Source of the DNA: Paraspadella gotoi
Taxonomy: Eukaryota; Chaetognatha
Reading direction: 5' to 3'
Assembly (NCBI GenBank): GCA_051294375.1
Contig: CM119265.1
Coordinates: 27,734,511 to 27,798,510, forward strand
Length of the DNA: 64,000 bases
Part shown: one piece after another, positions 11,351 to 22,616 of the stretch
How positions within the stretch are numbered: the first letter of the stretch is position 1
Layout of the letters: the number at the start of each line of letters is the position of its first letter
Program-made: the position numbers and the translations under genes
Notes under the pieces: model-generated
Database searches by the model: none
Seen by the model: only the letters and a program-made list of their open reading frames with translations
What the model was told of the DNA's origin: nothing

Positions 11351-12075
11351 CAGTCGGACTTCATCCCGGGATCAAATCTGTCTCGCTGGGGGGATTTTCG
11401 ATCTCCCGCGAGAAAAAGGAGATGGAGATCAAATCGAGAATATTGTAAAGACTAAAGTCTAGTATAATGTTGCTAAGGGTCATAAAATGTAATGAAATGT
11501 GAGAAAGAGAGTGAAAAGCTATAATGAATTATTTTTTTATGTTTAAGGTACCAAATGTTTAGGACGTCGTTGTTGAATATTAAACGATTTAATAACTAAA
11601 ATGATAGATAGAAAAGTATAGAATACGTTCATGAATGATCGTAAAAAAGTTTGGAAATGTAATAAAATGGGGATAAATTTGGCATGGCCATTGGTCAATA
11701 AATCCGGCGATATGAGTTTCCTCTGACCTCGTGGGTCAAGTCACTCGTCTTATTTCCTTATTTTAATATAGTTTTTATTTTATATTAATTTTGTCTTATT
11801 CTTTTGTTTTAATTACTTTTTTTTGGGCTTTTTTCTTCGAAAACACGAATTTGTGAAGGGAGAAAGTTTGCGTAAACGTCAAAGTAAGGAAGGACGAAAA
11901 AACCAAGTTAACCAAACTGTGGGAAGTTCCGAGTTAAAATCTCAATATTATAGGTGTGGGTAGAAAATATTAATAAATAAATAGTTAAATCAATCAATCA
12001 ATATATCAATCTATAAATCAGTCAATCAATCAATCTTTTAAAAATTATTTTTCTGACGTCTAATCGACCTCAAGA
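11351..12075. other. Unique DNA, no gene called
   Basis: 11351-11460 is GC-richer with a short open frame (DLPREKGDGDQIENIV) that I could not support further; the rest is AT-rich with a small ATCA array at 11988-12035. Confidence 0.45.
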
Positions 12076-12092
12076 ATGTATCCCTCTGTGAA

Positions 12093-12333
12093 ATGGACTC
12101 ACTGGTCATTCACGTCCGTCTCAACGGAAACAACAACAACAACAACAACAACAACGCCGACGACGACGACTCTCGAATCGGTGAACACGAAATGGAGCGA
12201 AGCCTGAATCTCAATGAATGTCCGAGTCTGAATCTCCTTCCGCTAAATTCAGATGAATGTCAAGCCACTCGCTTAATAAATCCACGATTTTCATCAACGT
12301 CATTTTTACTCTTACTATTAACCTCTTTTCTCT
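12093..12333 (+). CDS. Candidate 5' coding exon with poly-Asn/poly-Asp, cut by an assembly gap
   Basis: The ATG at 12093 has A at -3 and G at +4. The frame begins MDSLVIHVRLNG, runs through nine Asn from an (AAC)n tract and four Asp, then a mixed segment (SRIGEHEMERSLNLNECPSL) and on to the gap at 12334, about 80 codons. Composition outside the homopolymers is protein-like. A second frame starting at the ATG at 12076 is open for 43 codons (a Thr-rich version of the same DNA), so the reading frame is not certain. The gap hides the 3' end. Family not recognised. Confidence 0.3.
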
Positions 12334-12914
12334 NNNNNNNNNNNNNNNNNNNNNNNNNNNNNNNNNNNNNNNNNNNNNNNNNNNNNNNNNNNNNNNNNNN
12401 NNNNNNNNNNNNNNNNNNNNNNNNNNNNNNNNNNNNNNNNNNNNNNNNNNNNNNNNNNNNNNNNNNNNNNNNNNNNNNNNNNNNNNNNNNNNNNNNNNNN
12501 NNNNNNNNNNNNNNNNNNNNNNNNNNNNNNNNNNNNNNNNNNNNNNNNNNNNNNNNNNNNNNNNNNNNNNNNNNNNNNNNNNNNNNNNNNNNNNNNNNNN
12601 NNNNNNNNNNNNNNNNNNNNNNNNNNNNNNNNNNNNNNNNNNNNNNNNNNNNNNNNNNNNNNNNNNNNNNNNNNNNNNNNNNNNNNNNNNNNNNNNNNNN
12701 NNNNNNNNNNNNNNNNNNNNNNNNNNNNNNNNNNNNNNNNNNNNNNNNNNNNNNNNNNNNNNNNNNNNNNNNNNNNNNNNNNNNNNNNNNNNNNNNNNNN
12801 NNNNNNNNNNNNNNNNNNNNNNNNNNNNNNNNNNNNNNNNNNNNNNNNNNNNNNNNNNNNNNNNNNNNNNNNNNNNNNNNNNNNNNNNNNNNNNNNNNNN
12901 NNNNNNNNNNNNNN
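12334..12914. other. Assembly gap, 581 N
   Basis: It truncates the candidate exon at 12093. Confidence 0.98.
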
Positions 12915-13199
12915 AAAGAAATAAAGGAAAGATAAAGGAAAAAGAAATAATAGGGAAAAGAAAAATTAAGAGTCGCCAACTCCTTGGCAAATGAATTTTA
13001 ATATTCTTATTCCTTGAAAAACAGACATAAAAGAGTTCGAAATTCGCAGTGGGAGAACGCGAACGGCGGAGATTACCTTTTATTTCATTCCTTTTATTTC
13101 TTTCTTTTCTTTCCTCTCTTCTTTCTTCTTTTCATTTTTATTTTCTTTTATGTATTCTTTTCGATCCGTCGTTTTCTTTCTTTCTTCATTTCTCCCCAG

Positions 13200-13233
13200 T
13201 CTCTCGTTTGGAAGACAGTTACGTTTCGACAAT

Positions 13234-13269
<36 letters not shown>

Positions 13270-13345
13270 CTCCTCGCCGCTTCAGCGGCAGCCATCGGCC
13301 GATTCGCTCCCGCCATCATGGAGTTTGTTTGTTGTTCATCAGTAA
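13200..13345 (+). CDS. Candidate terminal exon with poly-proline from (CCG)n
   Basis: A long pyrimidine tract ends in tctccccag at 13191-13199, a strong acceptor. The following frame reads SRLEDSYVSTM, then about 14 Pro from (CCG)n, then SSPLQRQPSADSLPPSWS and a few more residues to a TAA ending at 13345. Alternatively a donor (CA|gtaatt) overlaps the stop. The flanks of the proline run have normal amino-acid variety, unlike most ORFs here. The proline run could equally be poly-Ala in another frame. No upstream partner exon was identified and the product is unknown. Confidence 0.33.
13229..13270 (+). repeat. (CCG)n trinucleotide
   Basis: About 13 units, inside the candidate exon at 13200. 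Confidence 0.9.
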
Positions 13346-13432
13346 TTCAATAGTCGTGATTACATTAATTGTATTTTATATTATTTATGAATTCGTTTCA
13401 CTCTTTCCCATTTTCTACGGACAATAGTTTGA

Positions 13433-13556
13433 TCGTTGTCGTCGTCGTTGTCGTCGTCGTTGTCGTAATTGTCGTCGTCATGGTCGTCGTCGTCCTCTTT
13501 GTCGTCGTCGTTGTCGTCGTCGTCCTCATTGTCGTCGTCTTTGTCGTCGTCGTTTT
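13433..13556 (+). repeat. (GTC)n trinucleotide
   Basis: GTC with GTT and other single-unit variants; Val-rich or Asp-rich when translated. Confidence 0.9.
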
Positions 13557-13720
13557 TTAGTTTGAATTGACTTTCTGCTTGCATAGTTAAAGCTTTTAAG
13601 CTTTAGAGTTTATTATGGGAAAAATATTCCTAGCAAGATGTCCTCTTATTAGAATGTATATAAAGTCTGAGTTTTAAGAATTAAAAGCGAGAACAGGGAA
13701 CCTTTGGTCATCATTAATTT

Positions 13721-13965
13721 TTAGTTGCGCCACGGAGAAACACTATGAGACACTTAGCTGTCGATGAGTAGGTTTGTCTCTCTATTAAGTGAGGTACCAT
13801 AGGACCTCTTAAGTATCGTACTTTTGAAGTCACGTGATCACCGTAAAAACCAAGATCACACGACCTTAAATATTTCTACGGCTAAAATTCAGTTGCTCTT
13901 TTGTTAAGTTTATTTTAAAAACGTGAGCGACTGCTAGCGCTACCTTTTGTTTCTAAAGAAATTGT
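13721..13965 (+). repeat. Diverged member of the 'GCGCCGCGAGTACTCG' family
   Basis: It opens TTTTTAGTTGCGCCACGGAG and closes near GACTGCTAGCGCTACCTTTT, the same start and end words as the 29.5-kb copy (GACTGCTAGCGCCACC). The tetranucleotide core is lost. It includes a CACGTGATC motif near 13833. Confidence 0.4.
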
Positions 13966-14078
13966 GGGAAGAATAAAAGATGGAATTCCGTTGAAGTGCG
14001 AGTCTCGGTAGTCAGGTGGTCACCCGGAAATACTCGCCCCACGCATTAGAATTAGCGTTCTCTTTCGGTAGTAGTTTC

Positions 14079-14119
<41 letters not shown>

Positions 14120-14254
14120 ATTATCTGTTCGTCCGCTAACAATGTTACCGTTGTTCCGGTCGTTGAGGCTGAGAAAGAGGAAGACGATCAATCACTTTTC
14201 CTTCGCTGTTTTCAATTCAAAACTAATTGTTTAGGTCGAGAGAGAAATGAAATT
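13966..14254. other. Unique DNA around a (TCTG)n array
   Basis: A frame following the array (NNVTVVPVVEAEKEEDDQSL) is mildly protein-like but is cut by the gap at 14255. Confidence 0.4.
14083..14120 (+). repeat. (TCTG)n tetranucleotide
   Basis: Nine units. Confidence 0.92.
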
Positions 14255-14578
14255 NNNNNNNNNNNNNNNNNNNNNNNNNNNNNNNNNNNNNNNNNNNNNN
14301 NNNNNNNNNNNNNNNNNNNNNNNNNNNNNNNNNNNNNNNNNNNNNNNNNNNNNNNNNNNNNNNNNNNNNNNNNNNNNNNNNNNNNNNNNNNNNNNNNNNN
14401 NNNNNNNNNNNNNNNNNNNNNNNNNNNNNNNNNNNNNNNNNNNNNNNNNNNNNNNNNNNNNNNNNNNNNNNNNNNNNNNNNNNNNNNNNNNNNNNNNNNN
14501 NNNNNNNNNNNNNNNNNNNNNNNNNNNNNNNNNNNNNNNNNNNNNNNNNNNNNNNNNNNNNNNNNNNNNNNNNNNNNN
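14255..14578. other. Assembly gap, 324 N
   Basis: Right edge is CT-rich. Confidence 0.98.
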
Positions 14579-14709
14579 CTTTCTCTTTCTCTCATTTCTC
14601 CATTATGAAACCAGGTTTGATTTCATTCTCTTGTGCACATTTTTCCCGTCCTTTCCTTTCTTGCGAATTTTCCAACTCCCTAATGATTCGAAACCAGGTT
14701 TGGACGATG

Positions 14710-14746
<37 letters not shown>

Positions 14747-14978
14747 NNNNNNNNNNNNNNNNNNNNNNNNNNNNNNNNNNNNNNNNNNNNNNNNNNNNNN
14801 NNNNNNNNNNNNNNNNNNNNNNNNNNNNNNNNNNNNNNNNNNNNNNNNNNNNNNNNNNNNNNNNNNNNNNNNNNNNNNNNNNNNNNNNNNNNNNNNNNNN
14901 NNNNNNNNNNNNNNNNNNNNNNNNNNNNNNNNNNNNNNNNNNNNNNNNNNNNNNNNNNNNNNNNNNNNNNNNNNNNNN
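14747..14978. other. Assembly gap, 232 N
   Basis: (CT)n on the left but (GA)n on the right, opposite strands of the same motif. Confidence 0.98.
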
Positions 14979-15015
<37 letters not shown>

Positions 15016-15129
15016 CGATCTCCCAGTTAATCTGGTTTCGAAGAGAAGTTGAAAGGAAGGAGAGGTGTGTCCGTACGAGAGGGAGTTGCCTTCGCCCTGA
15101 GGTTGTTGTGAAGGATGCGGCATGAGGAT

Positions 15130-15620
15130 GAGCCCACACTACGATGTGGCAATGTAAGGCTCGGCTGGATTATAAATATAAGTATAAATAAGTATAAATT
15201 AAGATATCCGTATGTTAAATGCTAAATTGTTTCATACACTATCCTTATAGATTTATATCTTTTGTTTATTTTTCTAATTTTTTCTGTTTTATTAATTTAT
15301 CTTCATATTCTATTAGTTTTTTTTATTCTGGAAACAGATGTGGCATATATACCACCCTAGTTTAAAATAATTTCTGTGCCAGTTTAATCTGAGTATCATA
15401 ATGTAAAAAGAGAATTTTAACAATCGAATTCTTTAGAAATTTCAATTTTGTCCGTCATTTCGATATCTGCCTATTTAATGTTCTTGTATAATTGCCGCAT
15501 TATTTCATCATTTTTTATTGTGTCATCATTATGTGATTTCACTCTTTCAACGAAAAACTTTACTTTTATGAAATTATTTTATTATTTTGTTTTCAAACTC
15601 AGAACTTCATTCCATTTTTT
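15130..15620. other. AT-rich DNA upstream of the 15.6-kb exon
   Basis: Probable intron if that exon is real. Confidence 0.45.
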
Positions 15621-15630
15621 TTATTATCAG

Positions 15631-15728
15631 GGATGTGGCAAAAACCGTAAAGGCGTTATGCCATTTTGCTTGTGACATCCGATGCCATCCGATGGGCATG
15701 GCTTTCGAAACAGAGGGCGTTCACATCC
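15631..15728 (+). CDS. Candidate internal exon, unrecognised protein
   Basis: A 98-nt stretch lies between a good acceptor (T-rich tract then ttattatcag at 15621-15630) and a consensus donor (C|gtaagt at 15729). Of the three frames only one is open throughout: one base, then 32 codons, then one base. It encodes DVAKTVKALCHFACDIRCHP followed by MGMAFETEGVHI. Composition is balanced and unlike the simple-sequence ORFs around it, and it carries three Cys and three His. I do not recognise the family. A 25-nt micro-exon with its own acceptor and donor follows at 15844-15868 and would continue the frame. No partner exon upstream was found. This is a strong splice-bounded ORF but short, so a chance occurrence cannot be excluded. 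Confidence 0.45.
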
Positions 15729-15843
15729 GTAAGTCTCTTTTATCAGCGCCTCCTTCGCGTCTCTCCCTCTCTCCCCCTAGCGGCGCTTTTTTTTCTATCG
15801 GTGTTAATGGGCGCGGGGAAAATTAATCTTGGTTCCTTTTTAG

Positions 15844-15868
15844 ACAGACTGACTGACCAGAGCTTGAG
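15844..15868 (+). CDS. Possible 25-nt micro-exon following the 15.6-kb exon
   Basis: It is bounded by an acceptor (gttcctttttag ending 15843) and a donor (gtaaaa from 15869). Joined to the preceding exon in phase 1 it reads HRLTDQSL and stays open. Micro-exons this short arise easily by chance, so it rests entirely on the neighbouring exon being real. Confidence 0.2.
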
Positions 15869-15930
15869 GTAAAACGGGTTTAATAACCGTTTCTGCCTCG
15901 GGCCGTTTATTCTTTTTTATGGCGATAAGG

Positions 15931-15943
15931 AGGGAGAGAGAGA

Positions 15944-15992
<49 letters not shown>
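15931..15992 (+). repeat. (GA)n microsatellite
   Basis: One GATA interruption. Confidence 0.95.
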
Positions 15993-15995
<3 letters not shown>

Positions 15996-15999
15996 CTTT

Positions 16000-16560
16000 T
16001 TAAAGTAAATACTTCATTTTTAAAACTCATTTTTCTTCATCCCATGAATATTTATTTAAATAAAGGAAAGAAAAAGACACATTTTTTTATTTTCAGTCTT
16101 AGTTCATAACAAAATACTTTAATTAATTTTTTTTCATTTACATAATAATATCGGACTAGTTAAATTCTATATTTATTATAATCTTAAAAAATCAACGATT
16201 GATTTGTGACATATGTATGTGAAAAAAGTCATCTTATAACTTTAAAATGATACTGAAAAAAAATCAGCGAAAAGTGTTACAGACTTCCATGTCACATGTC
16301 ACATGTCACATGTCATTACATGACTGCCGTTCGAGGATCATTTAAATCATCATAAGAGGTCAACCTGACCTCAAGATCAGGGAACAGCGAGGGTGTTCAA
16401 CATTTGGTCGCTCGATGAGTCGATGGGATCAGTCACGGGTCAGAACGACTTCCGCGTTTGAGTCCATTCGCAAATCGGTTTTACTGTACACAAAAGGAAC
16501 GAGAGGCTGAAGACGTAAACACGTTTACCGCGGGAACCTGTTTTTTTTTCTTTGTTTACA
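16000..16560. other. AT-rich DNA with a short CATGTCA array
   Basis: TCACATG repeats at 16290-16325; otherwise non-coding. Confidence 0.5.
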
Positions 16561-16570
16561 TTAGGTCGAA

Positions 16571-16572
16571 GA

Positions 16573-16605
<33 letters not shown>

Positions 16606-16680
16606 AACAAAGCCGATAATATAGACGTGGATGAAGACGAGGATGATACCGACAGACAATGACTTAAAAACGATGACAAT
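16571..16680 (+). repeat. (GAC)n then GAT/GAC-rich DNA
   Basis: Pure GAC to about 16605, then degenerate units. TTTACAATGACAGAG-type 20-bp units follow at 16715-16785. Confidence 0.8.
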
Positions 16681-16917
16681 GATGTCATAATTACAAACAC
16701 TTTTTTGAGATATATTTACAATGACAGTGTTATTTACCATGACAGAGTTTTTTTACAATGACAGAGTTTTTTTACAATGACAGAGATATTGAGAGAAAGG
16801 AAATCCGTCGTGACAAGAATCTCAAGGTTGACAAAGACGATAACGACGACGACGACCACGACTATGACGACGACGACGATGACGAATATTGGAAACTGAG
16901 CCACTTTTTCGTTTATG

Positions 16918-16919
<2 letters not shown>

Positions 16920-16992
<73 letters not shown>

Positions 16993-17008
16993 CTCTCTCT
17001 CTCTCTCA
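16920..17008 (+). repeat. (CT)n microsatellite
   Basis: About 66 pure bases then a short interrupted block; a (GA)n tract follows at 17105-17185. Confidence 0.95.
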
Positions 17009-17103
17009 TGATTTGGTGTCCAAAGTCCAAGAATTTCTCGGCGCCAACTTTATGTCACAATAGAAACTTGCGGTGATGGCCAGAGGGAGGGAAAGCGGTA
17101 AGC

Positions 17104-17138
<35 letters not shown>

Positions 17139-17284
17139 GGACAAACAAACAGACGGACGGAAAGAGAGAGAGAGAGAGAGATGTCGGTTTGTTTTGCCGA
17201 TTTCTTTGCCAAATTTTCGTCGCCTCATGAAAAATTGTTGTTTGCGTCGAAGAAGCAATGAATGTCATATTTAGTTAAATGTAT

Positions 17285-17395
17285 TCGACGGACGGACGGA
17301 CGGACGGACGGATTTATGGTCAGACGGAGGGACAGATGGACGGACAGACGGACGGAGGCATGGACTGATGGATAGACGGACGGACGGACAGGCGG
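17285..17395 (+). repeat. (GACG)n tetranucleotide
   Basis: GACG/GACA units; the complement of the TCGG/TCTG type of array at 9.4 and 42.1 kb. A TTTGACCTC minisatellite follows at 17402-17460. Confidence 0.85.
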
Positions 17396-17589
17396 ATAAT
17401 TTCATGACCTTTTGACCTCCAAACCCTTTGACCTCATGACCTTTTGACCTCATGAGTGACCTACTTGACCCATCATCTTTCATCAGTTTCTTTATTTCAT
17501 TTTTCGCTCTCCATTTTTTCCTCTTTATTGTATCATATCATTTTTATTAGTTCAATTTTTTCTCCGCCTCATAACCTGTCCACTCTCTT

Positions 17590-17770
17590 TCCTGACCCAT
17601 TTCTCCACTTCATTCCCCACTTCCTTCCCCACTTCATTCCCCACTTCCTTCCCCATCTCATTCCCCACTCCATTCTCCACTCCATTCCCCACTCTATTCT
17701 TCACTTCATTCCCCACTTCCTTCCCCATTCCCTCCCCACTCTAATCCTCATTACCATCCCCCCTTCCTTC
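17590..17770 (+). repeat. Minisatellite CATTCCCCACTTC
   Basis: About 13 imperfect units of 13-15 bases. Confidence 0.82.
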
Positions 17771-17878
17771 TATTGTCCTTCCCCACGTCAGTTCGCCTTT
17801 TGTCCCCGTTTTTATTTATTGTTCTCTCGGTCGCCGATCACCCTTTTTCGTCGACGTCGACTTGTTGATCATTTGTTT

Positions 17879-18015
<137 letters not shown>

Positions 18016-18019
18016 GACG

Positions 18020-18560
18020 TCTGGTGAGAGAGAGAGAGTCGGCGTTATTGGAGGTCGAGTCGGTTAAAGAATTTATGCGATACAAATTGAAGGAGAGAAA
18101 AAAAATGGCAAAGAAGAGAGAAAAGTTTACAATCGAAAAATTTAAAATAATATATACAATAATGTAATAAAAAATGTAATAAAAGAAAAAAATAATTCAT
18201 ATTAGTTGTACCAATTTCATAATAAAACTTTCTGAATAAAAATTAAAATAAATGGAAATAAATAAATAAATAAGTAAATAAAAGTAAATAAATAAATAAA
18301 ATTTAAAACTCAAAAAGAAAGTTAACTTTGATTTAAAATACCAAATACTACTGGAGCAGAGCCCAAATCGAACATCGCAAAGCCCAATCCATCATCTCCA
18401 AAGCCCAAAACCCCAAAGGCCAAATCTCCCATCTGCCCCAAAATCGGTTTCCCCTTCCGCCCTCTTCCGCCCGGATTTGAAGAAAAGGCGTGATGTGCAC
18501 AATAAAACCGCAATATGCAAATTTGCCAACGCAAATGCAAATTCGAATTTTCTGATACCA
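18020..18560. other. AT-rich DNA, (AATA)n, and a CCCAAA-rich segment
   Basis: (AATA)n at 18245-18302; degenerate AAAGCCCAAATC units at 18355-18455. Confidence 0.55.
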
Positions 18561-18562
18561 GC

Positions 18563-19094
18563 NNNNNNNNNNNNNNNNNNNNNNNNNNNNNNNNNNNNNN
18601 NNNNNNNNNNNNNNNNNNNNNNNNNNNNNNNNNNNNNNNNNNNNNNNNNNNNNNNNNNNNNNNNNNNNNNNNNNNNNNNNNNNNNNNNNNNNNNNNNNNN
18701 NNNNNNNNNNNNNNNNNNNNNNNNNNNNNNNNNNNNNNNNNNNNNNNNNNNNNNNNNNNNNNNNNNNNNNNNNNNNNNNNNNNNNNNNNNNNNNNNNNNN
18801 NNNNNNNNNNNNNNNNNNNNNNNNNNNNNNNNNNNNNNNNNNNNNNNNNNNNNNNNNNNNNNNNNNNNNNNNNNNNNNNNNNNNNNNNNNNNNNNNNNNN
18901 NNNNNNNNNNNNNNNNNNNNNNNNNNNNNNNNNNNNNNNNNNNNNNNNNNNNNNNNNNNNNNNNNNNNNNNNNNNNNNNNNNNNNNNNNNNNNNNNNNNN
19001 NNNNNNNNNNNNNNNNNNNNNNNNNNNNNNNNNNNNNNNNNNNNNNNNNNNNNNNNNNNNNNNNNNNNNNNNNNNNNNNNNNNNNNNNNNNNNN
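18563..19094. other. Assembly gap, 532 N
   Basis: Poly-T on the right edge. Confidence 0.98.
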
Positions 19095-19840
19095 CCTTTT
19101 TTTTTTAAATCTTTCTTTGGCAGGAAATTCATTCATTTCACCGCCGCGAATTTCACTCTTTTTCCGTGATTTCTTGGCCCGAATTTGGCCGTGAAACCCA
19201 CTTTTCACTGTCACAAAAAGATCCTAATGTAATTGTGAAACTATTTTTCTAAAAGCAACAAAACTCGAAAGTCCAATCACTAATCCTAAATTATTATTTA
19301 TTCCTATTCTCTAACTTAACCTTTAATTTTTAAAACTTAATCATTAACTAAATTTTAAACTATCCTACTAACATAACGTTTTAAAATCCTTTGTAGTAGA
19401 CTCAGAATTCAGCTCTGGACGAAGTCAATTACTGACACAGTTCAGAGTTTGCGGTACATAGCATATGGTATAGCATAGTGTAGTATAAGATACAGTTCGA
19501 CATTAAGATCAGCGTTGCAACTCATTGGTGAAATCACTGATTTGTTACCAACACGTAAACCTGATCCTTAACATCTAAAAAGACATTGGCTCTGGTTTGC
19601 ATGATCAAGATATTTTTTTACCCAATTAAAGTCCTTTTATCTTTCTCTTATTCAAAACTCTTCCTTGTTAAGAATTTTAACAACAGACGAATTGACTTCC
19701 TCACTCCATCCAGTTCAAAAGAGCAACTGGCAGACGTCGTATAAGCGAATCATTAAATGGTTGTGAGACTCGTACTCTCCCACCGAATTCACAATAGTCG
19801 TTCTGAACGACGCGTGAAAAAAGACCCAGTGAATCGTTGA
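19095..19840. other. Unique DNA, no gene seen
   Basis: 19270-19400 resembles the AACCTAATCC-type minisatellite of the TIR elements, but no TIR was found, partly because a gap lies to the left. Confidence 0.45.
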
Positions 19841-19844
19841 AGGA

Positions 19845-19985
19845 TTGTGAAACCGCTTCTCATTCAAAACCGCTACTCTCTCACCAAACCGCTTTTCCCT
19901 ATTAACCGCTTCTCTCTTTCACAAAACCGCTTCTCATTCAAAACCGCTTCTCTCTTTCACAAAACCGCTTCTCACAGGAGACTTC
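19845..19985 (+). repeat. Minisatellite AAACCGCTTCTC
   Basis: Units of 16-22 bases beginning ACCGCTTCTC. Confidence 0.78.
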
Positions 19986-20096
19986 ATCACAAGCCAGCTT
20001 CGCGTCTTTTTTTTTTAGTAGCGACGCATAGGAATTTCTATAACTGACTTTGGGGAACTAATTTTCGCAACAACTGGAATGTTTATGGCCCGTTTC

Positions 20097-20431
20097 NNNN
20101 NNNNNNNNNNNNNNNNNNNNNNNNNNNNNNNNNNNNNNNNNNNNNNNNNNNNNNNNNNNNNNNNNNNNNNNNNNNNNNNNNNNNNNNNNNNNNNNNNNNN
20201 NNNNNNNNNNNNNNNNNNNNNNNNNNNNNNNNNNNNNNNNNNNNNNNNNNNNNNNNNNNNNNNNNNNNNNNNNNNNNNNNNNNNNNNNNNNNNNNNNNNN
20301 NNNNNNNNNNNNNNNNNNNNNNNNNNNNNNNNNNNNNNNNNNNNNNNNNNNNNNNNNNNNNNNNNNNNNNNNNNNNNNNNNNNNNNNNNNNNNNNNNNNN
20401 NNNNNNNNNNNNNNNNNNNNNNNNNNNNNNN
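20097..20431. other. Assembly gap, 335 N
   Basis: (CT)n on the right edge. Confidence 0.98.
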
Positions 20432-20471
20432 TCTCTCTCTCTCTCTCTCTCTCTCTCTGCTGCGTTGCCAT

Positions 20472-21342
20472 CCAAATCTTCCATGAGATGCTGATTAATC
20501 TCTGACGAGGAAGGAAAAGCAGGAAGAAGAAAACATTTGGCGAGAATTTTCACTTTTTTACTTAAACGAATTCACGTTAACATGTAAATGTAGTACCATA
20601 AAACTGTGATATGTTGAGCGTTAGTCTGTTTTAGAAATAAACTTTATGGTTTAATGACAGAAAAATTAACTCAGTGATATGAAACCAATATTTTTGTGTT
20701 TTTTGTGCGGAAAAATAAAATAAACATTTTCAAAATTAAACTACCCTGTGACAAAATTATCTATGAATGTGTTACGATATTAAAATATCTATTTATTCAA
20801 TGAATAAGCTATGTTACCCCTGATTTTGGACAGGTTAGAGTTTAAAAATAATGTATAAAGACAGTAGACGCACTTTCGTGTTTGACTTTTTTCTACCCCC
20901 CAAAAATATTTTTATTGGTAATCAGAATTTTCGTTTTTAGAATAATTAAAACAAACCTTAATAACAAAATCCAATGTTAAAACACAAGCAGAACAGGAGA
21001 AAGACAATCTAAACGTCTTGAAGATAAATAAAAAGGTAGAAAAAAGGGATAAAAGATAAAAGAAAAAAAAAAGAGAAAAAAAGAAAGCTTAAACCTTCCA
21101 AAAGGATTTCGCTCCTACGAAATTCAATCGCCTTTTTTCTCCTTTACTTTTTTATTTTCTCTTTTTTTTTCTTTCGGGTTTTCCTTTGGTTTCGAAATCT
21201 CTCTTCTGTTTCCACTGTTAACCTTTTCTTTTCATCTCATATTTCATTGTCTTTTTATTATCCTTCAACTTTGCAACTTCACGTTTGTGTTAAACTTGTA
21301 CTTAAATCGGTTTCTCCCCATGTCTTTAACATGATGCGGAAA
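20472..21342. other. AT-rich DNA, no gene seen
   Basis: It holds one partial dispersed repeat (20770-20850) and A/G then T/C tracts at 21030-21220. Confidence 0.55.
20770..20850 (-). repeat. 'CCCCTGACTTTGG' family, partial copy
   Basis: AATAAGCTATGTTACCCCTG followed by ATTTTGGACAGGTTAGAGT matches the family core at about four of five positions. Confidence 0.45.
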
Positions 21343-21451
21343 NNNNNNNNNNNNNNNNNNNNNNNNNNNNNNNNNNNNNNNNNNNNNNNNNNNNNNNNNN
21401 NNNNNNNNNNNNNNNNNNNNNNNNNNNNNNNNNNNNNNNNNNNNNNNNNNN
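21343..21451. other. Assembly gap, 109 N
   Basis: (CT)n on the right edge. Confidence 0.98.
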
Positions 21452-21479
21452 CTCTCTCTCTCTCTCTCTCTCTCACATC

Positions 21480-21930
21480 ACATCATTTTTATTCCGGTTT
21501 TGTCTCTCCTCGTATATATTTTTTTTTCCGCTAGAGGCGTTGAATCGTTTTTCCGCCAGAAAAACCAAAGACAAAAATAATTTCAAAATAAACCAACAAA
21601 AGACATAGAATTTGACTTTACTATCTTTTATCACTTTTTTCTCTTTGGTCTTAAATTTTTGTCCTTGAAAAGATTTGACTTTCAGAAATACATTTTTTAT
21701 TGAAATTTTTTTTTCTTTTTTTTTCTTTTTTCTTATTTTTTTTTAAATTGAGAAGAAATTCCTCCGTATTTTTTCCCTTTTTTCTTATTTAATTTTTCAT
21801 TTTTCTTCGTTTTATGATATTTTATATTTTTATATCGTTTTAAATGATTAATTATATATGCAATATAGAATCTTATTACATTTTTCATCTGTTTCAAGCT
21901 TGTAACTCACTCTCGCTTTTATTTATTAAT
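21480..21930. other. AT-rich DNA, no gene seen
   Basis: T-rich from 21700 to 21840. Confidence 0.6.
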
Positions 21931-21933
21931 AAA

Positions 21934-21968
<35 letters not shown>

Positions 21969-22118
21969 NNNNNNNNNNNNNNNNNNNNNNNNNNNNNNNN
22001 NNNNNNNNNNNNNNNNNNNNNNNNNNNNNNNNNNNNNNNNNNNNNNNNNNNNNNNNNNNNNNNNNNNNNNNNNNNNNNNNNNNNNNNNNNNNNNNNNNNN
22101 NNNNNNNNNNNNNNNNNN
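21969..22118. other. Assembly gap, 150 N
   Basis: (CT)n left, poly-T right. Confidence 0.98.
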
Positions 22119-22410
22119 TTTTTTTTCAAACTTTGTTGGTTATCTTCATTCTACTTTCGTAGGTTGCATCACAAAATGTTTAACCCATAAACTTTTTCAT
22201 CTTTTTTCTTCCAATTTTATTTTAATTTTAATTTTATATTAACTTTATAACTTTTCATCATATCCACCCATCCTCCTTCCTTTTTCCTCCTTCACTCCTC
22301 CTCCCTTCCTCCCCTTCTGCCTCCAGAAATTCGACGCTAAAAGGATTAAAAGGGAGAGAATCTCTTTTCATCGAAGGAGACGAAAAAATGTCGCCTGAGG
22401 GGAAATGGCA

Positions 22411-22616
22411 GGAAATGGCAGGAAGATGGCAAGATGGAAGATGGCACGAAATGACGGGAAGATGGCAAGATGGAAGATGGCAGGAAATGACGGGAAGATG
22501 GCAAGATGGAAGATGGCAGGAAATGACGGGAAGATGGCAAGATGGAAGATGGCAGGAAATGAGAGGAAGATGGTAAGTCGGAAGAGGAGAGGAATTGACG
22601 GGAAGATGGCAAGATG
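22411..22616 (+). repeat. 36-bp minisatellite, about 5.7 units
   Basis: Unit GGAAATGACGGGAAGATGGC then AAGATGGAAGATGGCA; units 2-4 are almost identical. As 36 is divisible by three, a plus frame from an ATG at 22388 is open for 62 codons as a 12-residue repeat (EMTGRWQDGRWQ). I do not call it a gene: the frame starts and ends with the array. Confidence 0.92.
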
